NCBI GenBank assembly: GCA_012511955.1
Contig: JAAZFC010000098.1
Span: forward strand, 1-51,119
Direction of reading: 5' to 3'
Source of the DNA: Fibrobacter sp.
Lineage (GTDB): Bacteria > Fibrobacterota > Fibrobacteria > Fibrobacterales > Fibrobacteraceae
Length of the DNA stretch: 51,119 bases
The position numbers were made by a program, and so were the translations under genes. Under the pieces are notes generated by a model. The model did not search any database. It was not told where the DNA came from and saw nothing but the letters and a program-made list of their open reading frames with translations. Below are positions 1-9,388 of this stretch, one piece after another. Within the stretch, counting starts at the first letter, position 1. Every line of letters begins with the position of its first letter.

Positions 1-554
1 CCCACCGCCGCCACTATATGCTCAGCCACAAAAGCCATGAGAAAAAAGTACCAACTTTGCTGGGTTAGCAAGCCCCAAACAAACAAAAACACCACAGTTA
101 ATAAACCTATTAAGCGCATTAACACCGCAGGTCGTGGATTGGCTTGGGCTATGTAAAAATACTCTATTAAATCGCCATTTTGAGCAATTAGCAGGGGTGA
201 CATTAATATTACTCCATACCATAAATTGCTGTGCATGCCCAAAAGTAAAGGCAAAGTAATGCAAAATAACAGCGAAAATCCCGTAAAAAAGATTCTTATG
301 CGCAAAGCTGAGCCCAAAACCCTTCCCGGCTGATTTTGGGTGGCTAAATTCTGTATCACCACCGACTGCAAACCCGCCGCCGCCAAAGCATTGAATATCA
401 ACACCCAGGAAATCACACTTTGATAGTCTCCATACAGCGCTGGCCCTAAATATCGCGCCAAAACCACGGCGGTAAGTAAGCCTACAATCAGGCGTAAAGC
501 GTGTTGCGTTCCCATCCAAGCCATGGAGCGAGATGCTTTCACAGAGGGCTCCAT
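1..554 (-). CDS. Polysaccharide/O-antigen flippase (Wzx/MATE-like), truncated by the window edge
   Basis: I translated this frame directly. It opens with MEPSVKASRSMAWMGTQ and stays open to the window edge, so only the N-terminal ~184 residues are present. It shows several hydrophobic segments and the family-typical start, an amphipathic helix followed by LIVGLLTAVVLARYLGPALYGDY. Members of this family move undecaprenyl-linked glycans across the inner membrane. The ATG at 554 lies inside the end of the upstream deacetylase gene (16-bp overlap), so the two are probably co-translated. A 165-codon frame at 22-519 on the same strand is a shadow of this gene. Family call is firm from topology and motif; the substrate is unknown. 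Confidence 0.8.
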   Translation of the reverse strand, partial: MEPSVKASRSMAWMGTQHALRLIVGLLTAVVLARYLGPALYGDYQSVISWVLIFNALAAAGLQSVVIQNLATQNQPGRVLGSALRIRIFFTGFSLLFCITLPLLLGMHSNLWYGVILMSPLLIAQNGDLIEYFYIAQANPRPAVLMRLIGLLTVVFLFVWGLLTQQSWYFFLMAFVAEHIVAAV

Positions 555-1879
555 GCTAACCAATCTTGTGCCTGTAGCTCCTGCATTAATACTGAGAAAA
601 ATTCCCCATGGCCGGGATAATCTTGGGAAAAATAAATTTCATGGAAATCTAAGCTAAAAATCCCCCCACCGAGTTTTACCCACTGGGCGTATTTAAGGGC
701 TTTTTGCAGGGACTTTTCGGGGTCGAATTTTTGGGGGTTATGCAGGTTCCAATCCCCTAAAATCAGCGGAATTTCCACAATATCCAAAGCTTTTTGGGTG
801 GCAAAACACCACCATTTATGGGGAATAGCCGAGCCACAACGAAATCCGGGACGGGTGTTAAAACCCATGCTACTGTCAAATTTTACTCCTAATTTGTCCA
901 AGTAATTTAAAGTTTGCCCTGGGAATATCCTTAAAAAATGCTGGCGGCTAATTAAGGGCGCTTTTTGCACCACTTTTTGCCAATTTTGCATTTCTGCAGT
1001 TAAATCCTCTAAACTTTCGGCGTGCAAAGGGCTACCATGCCAACCGTTGTAATGCCCTTGCTCAGAAACTTGCCTCGGTAAATCTCGATATTCGGGAAGC
1101 GCTAAATCGTAGCGTTCAGCTAAGTGATCGCGTTTATGTCCCAGCCAAAAAAAGGTCGCCCTGAGCCCAGCACTACCTTTCAACATTTGCGGAATGGTAA
1201 ACCAGGGATCTTTATGGGGAAAATGCGCCTGCAAAGCTTCTATCAACAATTTTATCCACACTCGGGTTTGCAAAGCGATGGCGTAACTGGGTAAAAGAAA
1301 GAAATGCTTGATCACCGAGCGCAGCTTCCATTTGCGCAAAGAATCCACATCGAAGCTTAGCCAAAATGCACCATTTTTCCCTTTATATAGAGGAGGATTA
1401 ATATCTTTTTGCAATAAATACTCAAAAATCGCCCGCATCCACAAATCCACGAGGGGTATATCGAAAAAATCGTGGCTATCTCCCAAAAATCCCCGATGAT
1501 CAGCTGTGGTAGCATGGTCAAAAAGCTCTGGTTCATATTCTTCGGCGCGCCACAGTTGCCCGCCCAAAAAGGTGAGTAAATCCACGCTGATAGCATTCCA
1601 ATCCCATGCTGTTTGAGGATCGGGCAAAGCGGGGTGGGGTAACATAAACTCCACATTTTGCACAGTTATCGACGATTTATCCACATTCTGGGGGATTAAA
1701 TGTTGAGAACTTTGGGGAATGGATACCGAGCGGTTCTCCAGAGCTAAAATCCATGAGGGATCGCTATGATGGCGCAACAGCACAGTAAAACCCCACCACT
1801 GAGCATAGTTTTGCACTAAGTGCGCCACCATGTTAGCGTGAGGTAATTGGGGATTAATCCATAATGTGAGCGAGTTCAT
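539..1879 (-). CDS. Polysaccharide deacetylase-family protein (DUF7033-like N-terminus)
   Basis: The 446-residue protein has an N-terminal region of about 165 residues resembling DUF7033, followed by a NodB-like deacetylase fold. The metal-binding motif reads SFDVD (residues 175-179), and the histidine motif reads GWHGSPLHAES near residue 280. A segment with KFDSSMGFNTRPGFRCG follows, which is typical of this branch of the family. These enzymes usually remove acetyl groups from capsule or exopolysaccharide sugars. The gene overlaps the flippase and lies near a FemAB/GNAT-like gene, a grouping common in exopolysaccharide loci. No signal peptide is evident, so a cytoplasmic or membrane-associated role is likely. 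The precise substrate is not visible. Confidence 0.8.
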   Translation of the reverse strand: MNSLTLWINPQLPHANMVAHLVQNYAQWWGFTVLLRHHSDPSWILALENRSVSIPQSSQHLIPQNVDKSSITVQNVEFMLPHPALPDPQTAWDWNAISVDLLTFLGGQLWRAEEYEPELFDHATTADHRGFLGDSHDFFDIPLVDLWMRAIFEYLLQKDINPPLYKGKNGAFWLSFDVDSLRKWKLRSVIKHFFLLPSYAIALQTRVWIKLLIEALQAHFPHKDPWFTIPQMLKGSAGLRATFFWLGHKRDHLAERYDLALPEYRDLPRQVSEQGHYNGWHGSPLHAESLEDLTAEMQNWQKVVQKAPLISRQHFLRIFPGQTLNYLDKLGVKFDSSMGFNTRPGFRCGSAIPHKWWCFATQKALDIVEIPLILGDWNLHNPQKFDPEKSLQKALKYAQWVKLGGGIFSLDFHEIYFSQDYPGHGEFFSVLMQELQAQDWLAWSPL

Positions 1880-1916
1880 TGCGGATAAATTTATTCATTT
1901 ATCCGCTAATAAGCAA

Positions 1917-3878
1917 TTAAATGCGGAATTGGCGCACAATAGTTGCTAAACCATGGGCTAACTTGGCTAGTTCTTCGGCGCTCATGCGGACTTGTTGCAC
2001 TCCTTGAGAGGTATCATTGGCGGCTTGACTGACTCCCGCAATATTGCGCGAAACTTCGGTGAGACCTTGTGCAGACTCGGCCACATTGCGAGCGGTATCT
2101 TGGGTGCCAGCATTGATGCCATTCACATTTTGGGCTATTTCGCGCACCGTTGAGGTTTGCTCGTTGATCGAGACCAAAATGGATTGAGAAATATGGTGAA
2201 TTTGATCAATTACCGTGGTGAAGCGGTCGGTAGCTTGGGCTGCAACTGCGGTATTGTCTTGAATATCCTGAATTTGCGCAGCAATTTCTTGGGTAGCATT
2301 AGCGGTTTGGCGCGCCAAATCTTTAACTTCGCTGGCCACTACGGCAAAACCTTTACCTGCTTCCCCTGCTGATGCAGCTTCAATGGTAGCATTGAGGGCC
2401 AAAAGGTTAGTTTGGGCTGCAATTTTGTTAATGATTTCAATGACTTTGCCAATGCTGTCTGCGGCGCTTTGTAATTTTTGCATTACTTCGCGGGTGGTGC
2501 GCACTTCGGAGTTAGCTTGTTGTACTGCGCCAACTTCTTCTTTACATTGATTTTCCACTTCGCGCATTGAAGCGTTAAGCTCTTCAATAGCTGAGGCCAT
2601 GGTGCTAACCGAAGCCGAAACTTGTTCAGAAGCGCTGGAAATGCTGTTTAAATTAACCGAGGATTGCTCAGTGGCAGAAGCCACAGTGTTGGATTGCGCA
2701 GTCATTTCTTCGGCACTGGCAGCAATTTGATTAGATACCGCGGAAAGTTCTTCACTAGAAGAGCTTAAACTGGTGGTGTTATTGGCAATTTCACGGATAA
2801 TATTTTGCACTTTTTCGATAAAAGTATTGAACCACTTGGCTAGTTCGCCGATTTCATCTTGGTTGGCGATGTTAATGCGACGAGTTAAATCTCCTTCCCC
2901 TTGGGCAATGTCTTTAAGCATAGCTGTCAAATTGATAATGGGTTGGGTGATGATACGACCCATGATGATGACCAAAATAAGGCCGATAATCAAAATCAAT
3001 ACGGTGGCTCCAGCAATACTTTTCACCACTTTATTAATTTCGGCATCCAATACTTCTTGCTCGGCGATAATACCTATAGACCATTGTTTGCTGGGAATCG
3101 GGGCATAAGCCATTAGGCGTGTGGTGTCCATAAAGTTATATACAGTAGTGCCAAGCTCTCCAGAAATCATCTGGCTAATGGCATTGCCCAAGGAGGCGAA
3201 TTCGGGCTTGGTTTTGCCTTCTTCCATAAAATTGCGCTGATCCATGACATAATCACGGTTGGCATGGGCGATCACCCCCCCTCTTTTATCCACGATATAG
3301 GCATAGCTGCCTTTGATAAATTGAATGCCATCGGTCATTTCGCTGATCCACATCGCCGGCAAACGACCTATGATCACAGCTTCTACTTTATTGGGCTCGG
3401 ACAAGGAATAGATGGGTGCTGCTACCATGATCACCGCAGAATTAGTCACTCTGCTAATAATAATATCAGAGGTGTTAGCTTCGCCTTTAAATGCTTTTTC
3501 TATATACTCGTGATTGGAAAGATCGGTATTGCTACCATCTTGATAGTGAGCTGTGCGCTTGGCATCTACTACAGCAAGGGCTAAGTAGCTGTAATCTTTG
3601 CTGACTTGAGTTAATAACTGGGGAATTTTACTCCAATTTTGAGCTCTAATATCTTGGATACGAGCGATGCCGCGCATTTCTTCTTCATGGGTTTTTAAGC
3701 GGTGCTCAACTGTAGAAGCAGCTTGCCTGGCTGTGGTGGACATATTGGATAAAGAAATATCAACTAAAACATCTTTGGAAGCCGATGAAGCTAGGTACCC
3801 CACAGATATTGTGGCTAAAGTCAATAAAATAGAAATTGGAATTAAAAGTTTAAAGCGAATTTTTAATCTGTTCCACAT
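1917..3878 (-). CDS. Methyl-accepting chemotaxis protein (dCache-HAMP-MA)
   Basis: This is a transmembrane chemoreceptor of about 653 residues. It has an N-terminal membrane helix, a periplasmic region of about 250 residues with dCache-like features, a second membrane helix ([15 protein letters not shown]), a HAMP domain, and a long cytoplasmic coiled-coil signalling domain. The hairpin tip reads [18 protein letters not shown], the conserved CheA/CheW contact region. An ATG 12 bases upstream (3890) is possible, but GAGG lies six bases before the ATG at 3878, so I chose the start giving [11 protein letters not shown]. It is a single-gene unit with a good promoter at 3920-3948. The ligand is unknown. 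No CheA or CheW gene is in the window. Confidence 0.93.
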   Translation of the reverse strand: MWNRLKIRFKLLIPISILLTLATISVGYLASSASKDVLVDISLSNMSTTARQAASTVEHRLKTHEEEMRGIARIQDIRAQNWSKIPQLLTQVSKDYSYLALAVVDAKRTAHYQDGSNTDLSNHEYIEKAFKGEANTSDIIISRVTNSAVIMVAAPIYSLSEPNKVEAVIIGRLPAMWISEMTDGIQFIKGSYAYIVDKRGGVIAHANRDYVMDQRNFMEEGKTKPEFASLGNAISQMISGELGTTVYNFMDTTRLMAYAPIPSKQWSIGIIAEQEVLDAEINKVVKSIAGATVLILIIGLILVIIMGRIITQPIINLTAMLKDIAQGEGDLTRRINIANQDEIGELAKWFNTFIEKVQNIIREIANNTTSLSSSSEELSAVSNQIAASAEEMTAQSNTVASATEQSSVNLNSISSASEQVSASVSTMASAIEELNASMREVENQCKEEVGAVQQANSEVRTTREVMQKLQSAADSIGKVIEIINKIAAQTNLLALNATIEAASAGEAGKGFAVVASEVKDLARQTANATQEIAAQIQDIQDNTAVAAQATDRFTTVIDQIHHISQSILVSINEQTSTVREIAQNVNGINAGTQDTARNVAESAQGLTEVSRNIAGVSQAANDTSQGVQQVRMSAEELAKLAHGLATIVRQFRI

Positions 3879-3919
3879 GTTTGTCCTCATATTGATATTG
3901 TAAAAACAAGATAGATAAG

Positions 3920-3948
3920 ATTATATAATATACATTATTGATTAGCAA
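3920..3948 (-). promoter_or_regulatory. Sigma70-type promoter for the chemoreceptor gene
   Basis: On the minus strand a -35 element TTGCTA (3943-3948) is followed by exactly 17 bases and a consensus -10 TATAAT (3920-3925). Transcription would start near 3913, giving a leader of about 35 bases with the GAGG ribosome site. The spacing and the perfect -10 make this one of the clearest housekeeping promoters in the window. Confidence 0.65.
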
Positions 3949-4024
3949 GCATTTAACCACATAAAACAAAAAATTTATTGAGGGAAAATGGCTTTGTTCA
4001 AAAAATATTATTACACTTTGGGGC

Positions 4025-4981
4025 ATGATGCAAGCCCAAAATAAATATCGCGAGTTGTGCCAAAGCGACGCTGATATTCCTCTTTTTAGCCAAGCGTGGT
4101 GGTTAGATGCGGTAGCGGGACCCGCAAATTGGGGGGTGAGTTTGGTGGAAAAGTCGGGAGAGATCGTAGCGGCGCTGCCCTATACGATAAATCGCAAGTG
4201 GGGTATGACTAAAATATCCCAACCGGTACTGACGCCTTTTTTGGGGCCGTGGTTTAAAATTTATGCCCAAAAAAATACGCAACGCTTTACCATAGAAAAG
4301 GAATATTTAGAAACCTTGTTTGCCCAACTGCCCCGCCATGTTTTATATAGGCAAAATTGGCATTATCGCGCTCAAAACTGGTTGCCTTTGTACTGGCGAG
4401 GGTTTGAACAATTTACCCAATACAGCTATGTAATCAATGATCTAAGCGATTTAGATGCGGTGTGGGACAATTTTGCTTCGAGAGCACGCACCACTATACG
4501 CAGCGCGCAAAACAAACATGAATTAACAATTAGCAACGACATTAGTATGACTGATTTTTATTCACACAATAGACAAATTTTTGAACGACAAAATATTCCC
4601 GTCCCCTACGACTTAGCCACCGTGGAAAGAATCCACCAAGCGACCCAACAACGCCAAGCCAGTAAGTTTTTTGTGGCTAAAGACAAAGAAGATAATATCC
4701 ATGCTATTGCATACATAATTTGGGATGAAAACTCTGCACACTATTTAATGAATGCAGTAAATCCAAGCTTTATGCATACTGGAGGCCAAAGCCTGTGTTT
4801 GTGGGAGGCTATCAAATTTGCATCCTCTGTAACGCAAAGCTTTGATTTAGGAGGGTCAATAATTGCCCCCATCGAAAAGTTTTTGCGCGCTTTTGGGGGC
4901 GAATTAAAATCTTTTTTAGGGATACGCAAGGTGCATAATCCCTTGTTAAAAGCTTATTACCAGCTACGAGGAATTTGGTAA
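4025..4981 (+). CDS. FemAB/GNAT-like acyl- or aminoacyltransferase (BioF2-like fold)
   Basis: The 318-residue protein shows the double-GNAT layout of the Acetyltransf_6/FemAB-like group. An N-terminal half begins FSQAWWLDAVAG and contains ALPYTI. A second half contains ASRARTTIRSAQNK, then HAIAYIIWDENSAHYLMNAVNP and a late GGSIIAPIEKFLRAFGGEL segment. Proteins of this group are often found in exopolysaccharide and cell-wall loci, where they acylate sugars or lipids. It is transcribed divergently from the chemoreceptor and converges on the xylanase with only three bases between the stops. The start is preceded by a weak purine-rich TTGGGGC. The family is clear; the substrate is not. Confidence 0.75.
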   Translation: MMQAQNKYRELCQSDADIPLFSQAWWLDAVAGPANWGVSLVEKSGEIVAALPYTINRKWGMTKISQPVLTPFLGPWFKIYAQKNTQRFTIEKEYLETLFAQLPRHVLYRQNWHYRAQNWLPLYWRGFEQFTQYSYVINDLSDLDAVWDNFASRARTTIRSAQNKHELTISNDISMTDFYSHNRQIFERQNIPVPYDLATVERIHQATQQRQASKFFVAKDKEDNIHAIAYIIWDENSAHYLMNAVNPSFMHTGGQSLCLWEAIKFASSVTQSFDLGGSIIAPIEKFLRAFGGELKSFLGIRKVHNPLLKAYYQLRGIW

Positions 4982-4984
4982 ATC

Positions 4985-6898
4985 TCAACGGTGCAAAGCG
5001 CCATTGAGGCGATATTGTTTCAGCAGTTTTTGCGCAGCGGGCGAAAGGAATCTGCGCAAATTGGGAGTGGAACTTTCTTCGCTAAATTCCACCCAATCAA
5101 TATTCCCAAAAGACCCCGTGATGCTTAACCGCAAAACAGCCTCTCCTGCGGGCAAAGTGCTAGTGCTGCCCTCAAGCACCGTATAAATGTCCCACGAATC
5201 CGTATTGGGAATGCTAATATTATTAGTAATATCTTCCCCGTCTATGCTCAATTTGAATGCGGCATTATCTCCCCCCGAAGACACCCGTGCACGCCAATAA
5301 TATACCCCAGCTTTACTGATATTCACTGTATATTCCAACCATTCTCCCTCTTCGGTCCAGCCTATAGCGTAGCCATCTTCGGTGGCGACAATATCCACCC
5401 CATCGGTGCGATAAACTTCGCCTTTATTTTCGGGATCCGCATCTTGATAAGCCACACCAGAACCGCCTTTATCATAATCTTCCATCTCTATTTTTCCGGG
5501 AATAGTAGCAGGGCTACCATTCCAAGGCGCTCTTTCTTCTGGAGGCGCTTGGGGACCAGTTCCCACCAAAGTAGTTACACTTTCTTGGTCAAAATTTGTA
5601 CTAAATTTACCCGCCGTGGCGGTGATTTTACCTTCATCTTGCACATTTTTGGTAGCCGAAGTGGTGAATTTTTGCCAAGAAGCAATATTTTGCGCTCCGG
5701 GAACATTAAAATTCAAATCTTGCTCCCCTGCGCGGTTTACCACCACAATTACCACACTATCTTCTTTAGTAAACGCAGAAACATAAGCGTGGGGCGCTGG
5801 CTTTTTAGTGGCCTCCACCCGCACCGCACCTGGGCGCACAAATTTGGCGTATTGAGCCATACAATAACCCCTTTTAGTAACCTTTCCCACCTCAGAAGCG
5901 CTGGCCGCATGGGGTTTTACATTGTTTTGGGTATCGTGCATAATCAAACCATAATTGCGGCGAATATACCACCAAGTATATTGATTAAAATTACCCTCTA
6001 CCAAACCCCGATGAATTTCATAGGCCACATCCAAAGCGCGCACCGTATCGTAGGTGGGAGTTTGATCTTGATCTCCAGTAACAATATAACTACGCCACAC
6101 ATTGGCATTGCCCTTAGAATCCGTGTAATGTTCCGTCATCCAAAGTTCCTTGTCAGCAGCTTTTTGCTCCGCCAAAGGGTAATGAAAATAACTATCAGGG
6201 GTGCTAGCCACACTGCCATAAAAATGCGCGCCAATAATATCGATGTTTTTGAGAGCGCTAGGATCGTTTAAAATTGGATCGTAAAGGCCTTTAGCATAGC
6301 TAAAAGATTCCGCACTTATTACCTTAGTGCCGTGTTCCCGCAATTTGTGAGCGTGATTTTTCACAAAATTATGCACTTCCGTGGCATCCCAACAAGGCCA
6401 TGAATCACACCAATCCGGTTCGTTTTGCATGGAAATAGCATAGAGCGGTGCGCCATTATCCTTCATAAATTTGGCAAACTTATTGAGATGAGCAGCGTAA
6501 TCATCGTATCTGGCAGGATTAACTTTATGGGTTTGATAACTGGTTCCCCAGCGCTCTAAGGTGTAAGGTGTGCGCAAAGAACTGGGCGGATTCCAAGGCG
6601 AAGCATAAACAATTCCACCCCGGGCAATCACATCTTTGGCGGTGGCGACTTCGAGGGGCCATTGACTTTCATTATCGGAAATCCACACCCTTAAATCGGT
6701 CAAACCTATTTGCCCCGGACCGTTACCAAAAGCCAAATCTCGGTCTGCTGGGCTTAAATCATAACCCGTCCACACGCGGTGGGTCATACCCCCAAAACCC
6801 CGAATGGATTGCTTTTTGTCACTCACATCCACAGTAACATTTTGAGCTGCCACCCAAACACTAGTGCACAACGCTAAAATCGCAATTCTTTTCCACAT
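4985..6898 (-). CDS. Secreted GH30 (subfamily 8-like) glucuronoxylanase with CBM6 and basic tail
   Basis: The 637-residue protein has a signal peptide (about residues 1-18), a GH30 (beta/alpha)8 plus beta-domain region, and a CBM6 (about 469-605). The likely acid/base is E160 in SMQNEPDWCD and the nucleophile E256 in LWMTEHYTD. The motif TWWYIRRNYG (308-317) matches GH30_8 enzymes, where an arginine in this region recognises the glucuronic acid side chain of xylan. The CBM6 begins KIEMEDYD and ends GNIDWVEF. The C-terminal ~25 residues are strongly basic and end YRLNGALHR, resembling the end of the GH16 enzyme at 17250-18146. It probably cleaves glucuronoxylan outside the cell. Confidence 0.92.
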   Translation of the reverse strand: MWKRIAILALCTSVWVAAQNVTVDVSDKKQSIRGFGGMTHRVWTGYDLSPADRDLAFGNGPGQIGLTDLRVWISDNESQWPLEVATAKDVIARGGIVYASPWNPPSSLRTPYTLERWGTSYQTHKVNPARYDDYAAHLNKFAKFMKDNGAPLYAISMQNEPDWCDSWPCWDATEVHNFVKNHAHKLREHGTKVISAESFSYAKGLYDPILNDPSALKNIDIIGAHFYGSVASTPDSYFHYPLAEQKAADKELWMTEHYTDSKGNANVWRSYIVTGDQDQTPTYDTVRALDVAYEIHRGLVEGNFNQYTWWYIRRNYGLIMHDTQNNVKPHAASASEVGKVTKRGYCMAQYAKFVRPGAVRVEATKKPAPHAYVSAFTKEDSVVIVVVNRAGEQDLNFNVPGAQNIASWQKFTTSATKNVQDEGKITATAGKFSTNFDQESVTTLVGTGPQAPPEERAPWNGSPATIPGKIEMEDYDKGGSGVAYQDADPENKGEVYRTDGVDIVATEDGYAIGWTEEGEWLEYTVNISKAGVYYWRARVSSGGDNAAFKLSIDGEDITNNISIPNTDSWDIYTVLEGSTSTLPAGEAVLRLSITGSFGNIDWVEFSEESSTPNLRRFLSPAAQKLLKQYRLNGALHR

Positions 6899-6969
6899 AA
6901 ATCCATCCTCATAACTGTTTTCTTATAAAATAAGCGAAAAACTAGGGGTTATTAATAATAAAAGATTAA

Positions 6970-7040
6970 TATCATGGACAAAAAGTCCATGGCAAAGCAG
7001 TTTTGCATGGCAGCGCTAAGAATATGCTGATTGTGCCTTA
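6970..7040 (+). pseudogene. Decayed fic fragment upstream of the intact fic gene
   Basis: Read as codons, positions 6973-7038 give HGQKVHGKAVLHGSAKNM and then a stop. This matches residues KKEWVLNGETVLYGSAKSLM of the intact Fic protein downstream. At DNA level, CAGTTTTGCATGGCAGCGC here differs from CAGTTTTGTATGGCAGCGC in the gene (from about 7507) by one base, and identity extends on both sides. It is a relic of a second fic copy or of a rearrangement. The segment also contains a perfect hairpin, CATGGAC-AAAAA-GTCCATG (6973-6991). Confidence 0.6.
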
Positions 7041-7065
7041 AATCAGCCGTTTTGTAGTGAAAAAG

Positions 7066-7087
7066 CTAATTTATATATATAAATTAG
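7066..7087. promoter_or_regulatory. Perfect 22-bp AT-rich palindrome upstream of fic (possible operator)
   Basis: The half-site CTAATTTATAT is followed immediately by its exact reverse complement. The palindrome ends 11 bases before the preferred fic ATG at 7099. It sits where a repressor would block transcription or translation, and Fic modules with winged-helix domains are often autoregulated. Binding by the Fic protein's own HTH is inference. Confidence 0.45.
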
Positions 7088-7098
7088 GTTCTATAATT

Positions 7099-8130
7099 AT
7101 GGAGAATTTTGAGGAATATTTACGACAGGGCGAGCCCGATCGCTCCACCAAGGCACAACAGTGGCAAATAGCCATTGGTTTACAGCAAGTAGATGGTTTG
7201 CAAACTTCGGAATACTTGATTTCCACCGCAAAGCAAAATATTGAAGGCAAACTGAACCTCACCCAAGTAAAGCAACTCCTAAACGAGTATTACCAACAGC
7301 AACCTGTACAAAAAGAAGATTCCAGAACCGAAGAAGCCGACAAAGTGTCCGCACGGGTGGCAGAAATTTTACAAGAAACAAGCTTTAGCTTTTCCCCCGC
7401 AGAATATTTAAGCATTCACCGCCGTTTATTCAAAGATATTTATCCTTTTGCTGGAGTGGTGCGAGATTACAATATCACAAAAAAAGAATGGGTGTTAAAT
7501 GGCGAAACAGTTTTGTATGGCAGCGCAAAAAGCTTAATGGCCACTTTAGAATACGACTTTGAACAAGAAAAAAAGTTTAATTATCAAGACTTAAGCATTG
7601 CAGAAAGCATAGCTCATTTAGCGCATTTTACTGCATATTTGTGGCAAATCCACTTATTTGGAGAAGGCAATACCCGCACCACAGCGGTATTTTTAATTAA
7701 ATACTTACGCAATTTAGGTTTTAAGCAAGTAAATAACACACTCTTTGCCGAACATTCATGGTATTTTCGCAATGCTTTAGTTAGAGCAAACTATCAAGAC
7801 CTTTCCCAAGGCATTCATAAAAGCTTAAAATACTTGGTGGCCTTTTTAGAAAACTTGTTGCTGGGCAAAAACCATCTGTTACAAAACCGCAAACTGCATA
7901 TTAATTACACCGATACCCTAAATGACTCTGTAAACCCACGGTATAATACTGTATTATCGTTGATTAAAGACAATAATCGCATTAGCGCCGCTGAAATAAG
8001 TCAGCAGTTGGGACTTAGTTTAAGCACAGTAGAACGCAAAACCAAAGCCTTAACAGATCAGGGGTGGATTCACCGAATAGGCAGTGATAAAACAGGGCAT
8101 TGGCACATTGTCGAGGGAAGAGAATCCTAA
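7099..8130 (+). CDS. Fic-family AMP-transferase with fused VbhA-like N-terminus and C-terminal winged helix
   Basis: Fic enzymes transfer AMP or related groups to target proteins. The 343-residue product has three parts. An N-terminal helical region with GLQQVDGLQTSEY resembles the VbhA antitoxin. The central Fic domain carries HLFGEGNTR, fitting HxFx(D/E)GNxR with the catalytic His present, though the usual Pro after His is Leu. The C-terminal winged helix contains ISAAEISQQLGLSLSTVERKTKAL. The VbhA inhibitory consensus (S/T)xxxE(G/N) aligns with LQQVDG here, so Ser is lost and Glu is Asp. A GTG at 7057 could add 14 residues, but that stretch merely translates the palindrome, so I chose the ATG at 7099. 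The target is unknown. Confidence 0.88.
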   Translation: MENFEEYLRQGEPDRSTKAQQWQIAIGLQQVDGLQTSEYLISTAKQNIEGKLNLTQVKQLLNEYYQQQPVQKEDSRTEEADKVSARVAEILQETSFSFSPAEYLSIHRRLFKDIYPFAGVVRDYNITKKEWVLNGETVLYGSAKSLMATLEYDFEQEKKFNYQDLSIAESIAHLAHFTAYLWQIHLFGEGNTRTTAVFLIKYLRNLGFKQVNNTLFAEHSWYFRNALVRANYQDLSQGIHKSLKYLVAFLENLLLGKNHLLQNRKLHINYTDTLNDSVNPRYNTVLSLIKDNNRISAAEISQQLGLSLSTVERKTKALTDQGWIHRIGSDKTGHWHIVEGRES

Positions 8131-8167
8131 AACTTGGTTTGCGCTCAGTTTTAATATATTTTTCAGC

Positions 8168-9388
8168 ATGAGCTTAATATTATTAGTTATTTCTGTATTG
8201 CTGTTAGGCTGCCATAGTCCAGACCAATTTATTGGCGGCGAGCGGCAAAGCACAAGCGCCCAACTCCAAGGGGGTAAAGTCTATCCCATAAACCCCGACT
8301 TACAAATTTGCAATCCTGGTATTTCCACGGATACGGTGCGCTTTCCCCGCGCCATGTTGTGGCTAGGTTTTGCCGGGCAACTCAATGTGAAAAATGCCCC
8401 CGAAGGCTACACCACCACTAAGGTTAAAATGCACGATCGCCTAACTATTTCTGGGCACGATAATTCCGTACTGTGGTTTATGACCATGGATCAAATTCCC
8501 TCGGTACAATGTGAATTTCAAGACCCAGATTGGTCGGCTCACCCCGAATGGATTGTAACTCTAGGCGCGCAACCCCAAGGCAAAAACTGCGACAATTCTG
8601 ATACGATTTGGTATTCGGGCTATGTAATTCGCCCTGCGGACAACGCCTATTTCCGTTTTGCCGATCGCAGCTTAGACCATATTTCTACCCCGAACTTTTG
8701 GATAGACCAAGCCCCAGAAATCCCCACAGAAGGCGTGGAAAATCCTGCTTGGCAAAAAGATACGGTGGATTACTCCCAGGGATTTGCTACTCCCCAAGCG
8801 GTACAAGACTATTTTGGCACCAAAAATGTGAAATTCACTTGGTCTAAAGAACACGATGGTATGACTTTGTATTACATAGATTACAGCGAATCCAAACCCA
8901 AAGCGCACCGTTTAGCTAAACCCCGCGGCCGTGAAAACTGGAAAGGCGAAAGCGCCATGATTAGCCCCGATGGCAAATGGATAACTTACAACCTTTTTGA
9001 GCGCCAAGATACTTATTCTGCCTATATTCAAGAATTACGCCCCAATTCTACCCCTATATTAATAGCCGAAGGCGCCATGGAACCTCGTTGGTTTGTGCAC
9101 CCAGCTGATCCCGAACGCTGGTATATTATTTACATTACCGTACCCGCAGGCAACACCTATATAATCACCCAAGCCTTGGACGAATCCCAAGTGGAAAAAG
9201 ACGGTTCTGCTGGAGCCACTTGGATGCAAGAAGTTAAACTTAGCGCTGGTATGCCCCAAGATTTGAGCTATAGCTTGGTGGGAGAGCCAGAAAAATTGGT
9301 AAACTTACCTTTTAGAGCAGGGCGTTCCCCCGATGGTCGCTGGTTGGCCACTGGCACCAATAACGGTTATATGTTGGAGTTACCATGA
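8168..9388 (+). CDS. Beta-propeller lipoprotein (TolB/PD40-like), unknown function
   Basis: The product (about 406 residues) starts MSLILLVISVLLLGC, a clear lipoprotein signal with lipobox LLGC. The mature part contains propeller-blade motifs such as ISPDGKWITYNLF and RSPDGRWLATGTNNGYMLEL, like TolB/PD40 repeats. A longer frame begins at 8084 inside fic, but the signal peptide argues for 8168. The stop overlaps the next gene's start by four bases (ATGA), so this lipoprotein and the beta-barrel protein are translationally coupled and probably form one surface complex. The pair follows fic by only 37 bases and could share its transcript. I do not recognise a specific function. Confidence 0.7.
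   Translation: MSLILLVISVLLLGCHSPDQFIGGERQSTSAQLQGGKVYPINPDLQICNPGISTDTVRFPRAMLWLGFAGQLNVKNAPEGYTTTKVKMHDRLTISGHDNSVLWFMTMDQIPSVQCEFQDPDWSAHPEWIVTLGAQPQGKNCDNSDTIWYSGYVIRPADNAYFRFADRSLDHISTPNFWIDQAPEIPTEGVENPAWQKDTVDYSQGFATPQAVQDYFGTKNVKFTWSKEHDGMTLYYIDYSESKPKAHRLAKPRGRENWKGESAMISPDGKWITYNLFERQDTYSAYIQELRPNSTPILIAEGAMEPRWFVHPADPERWYIIYITVPAGNTYIITQALDESQVEKDGSAGATWMQEVKLSAGMPQDLSYSLVGEPEKLVNLPFRAGRSPDGRWLATGTNNGYMLELP

Noticed and set aside
22-519. Open frame of 165 codons on the minus strand
   Set aside because: It lacks protein-like composition; the adjacent frame encodes a clear membrane flippase reaching 554.
5444-6271. 275-codon plus-strand frame opposite the GH30 gene
   Set aside because: Antisense shadow of a gene with clear catalytic motifs; no recognisable domain.
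7057-7098. GTG-initiated N-terminal extension of Fic
   Set aside because: It would translate an AT palindrome into KKLIYIYKL-type sequence; the ATG at 7099 starts the recognisable domain.
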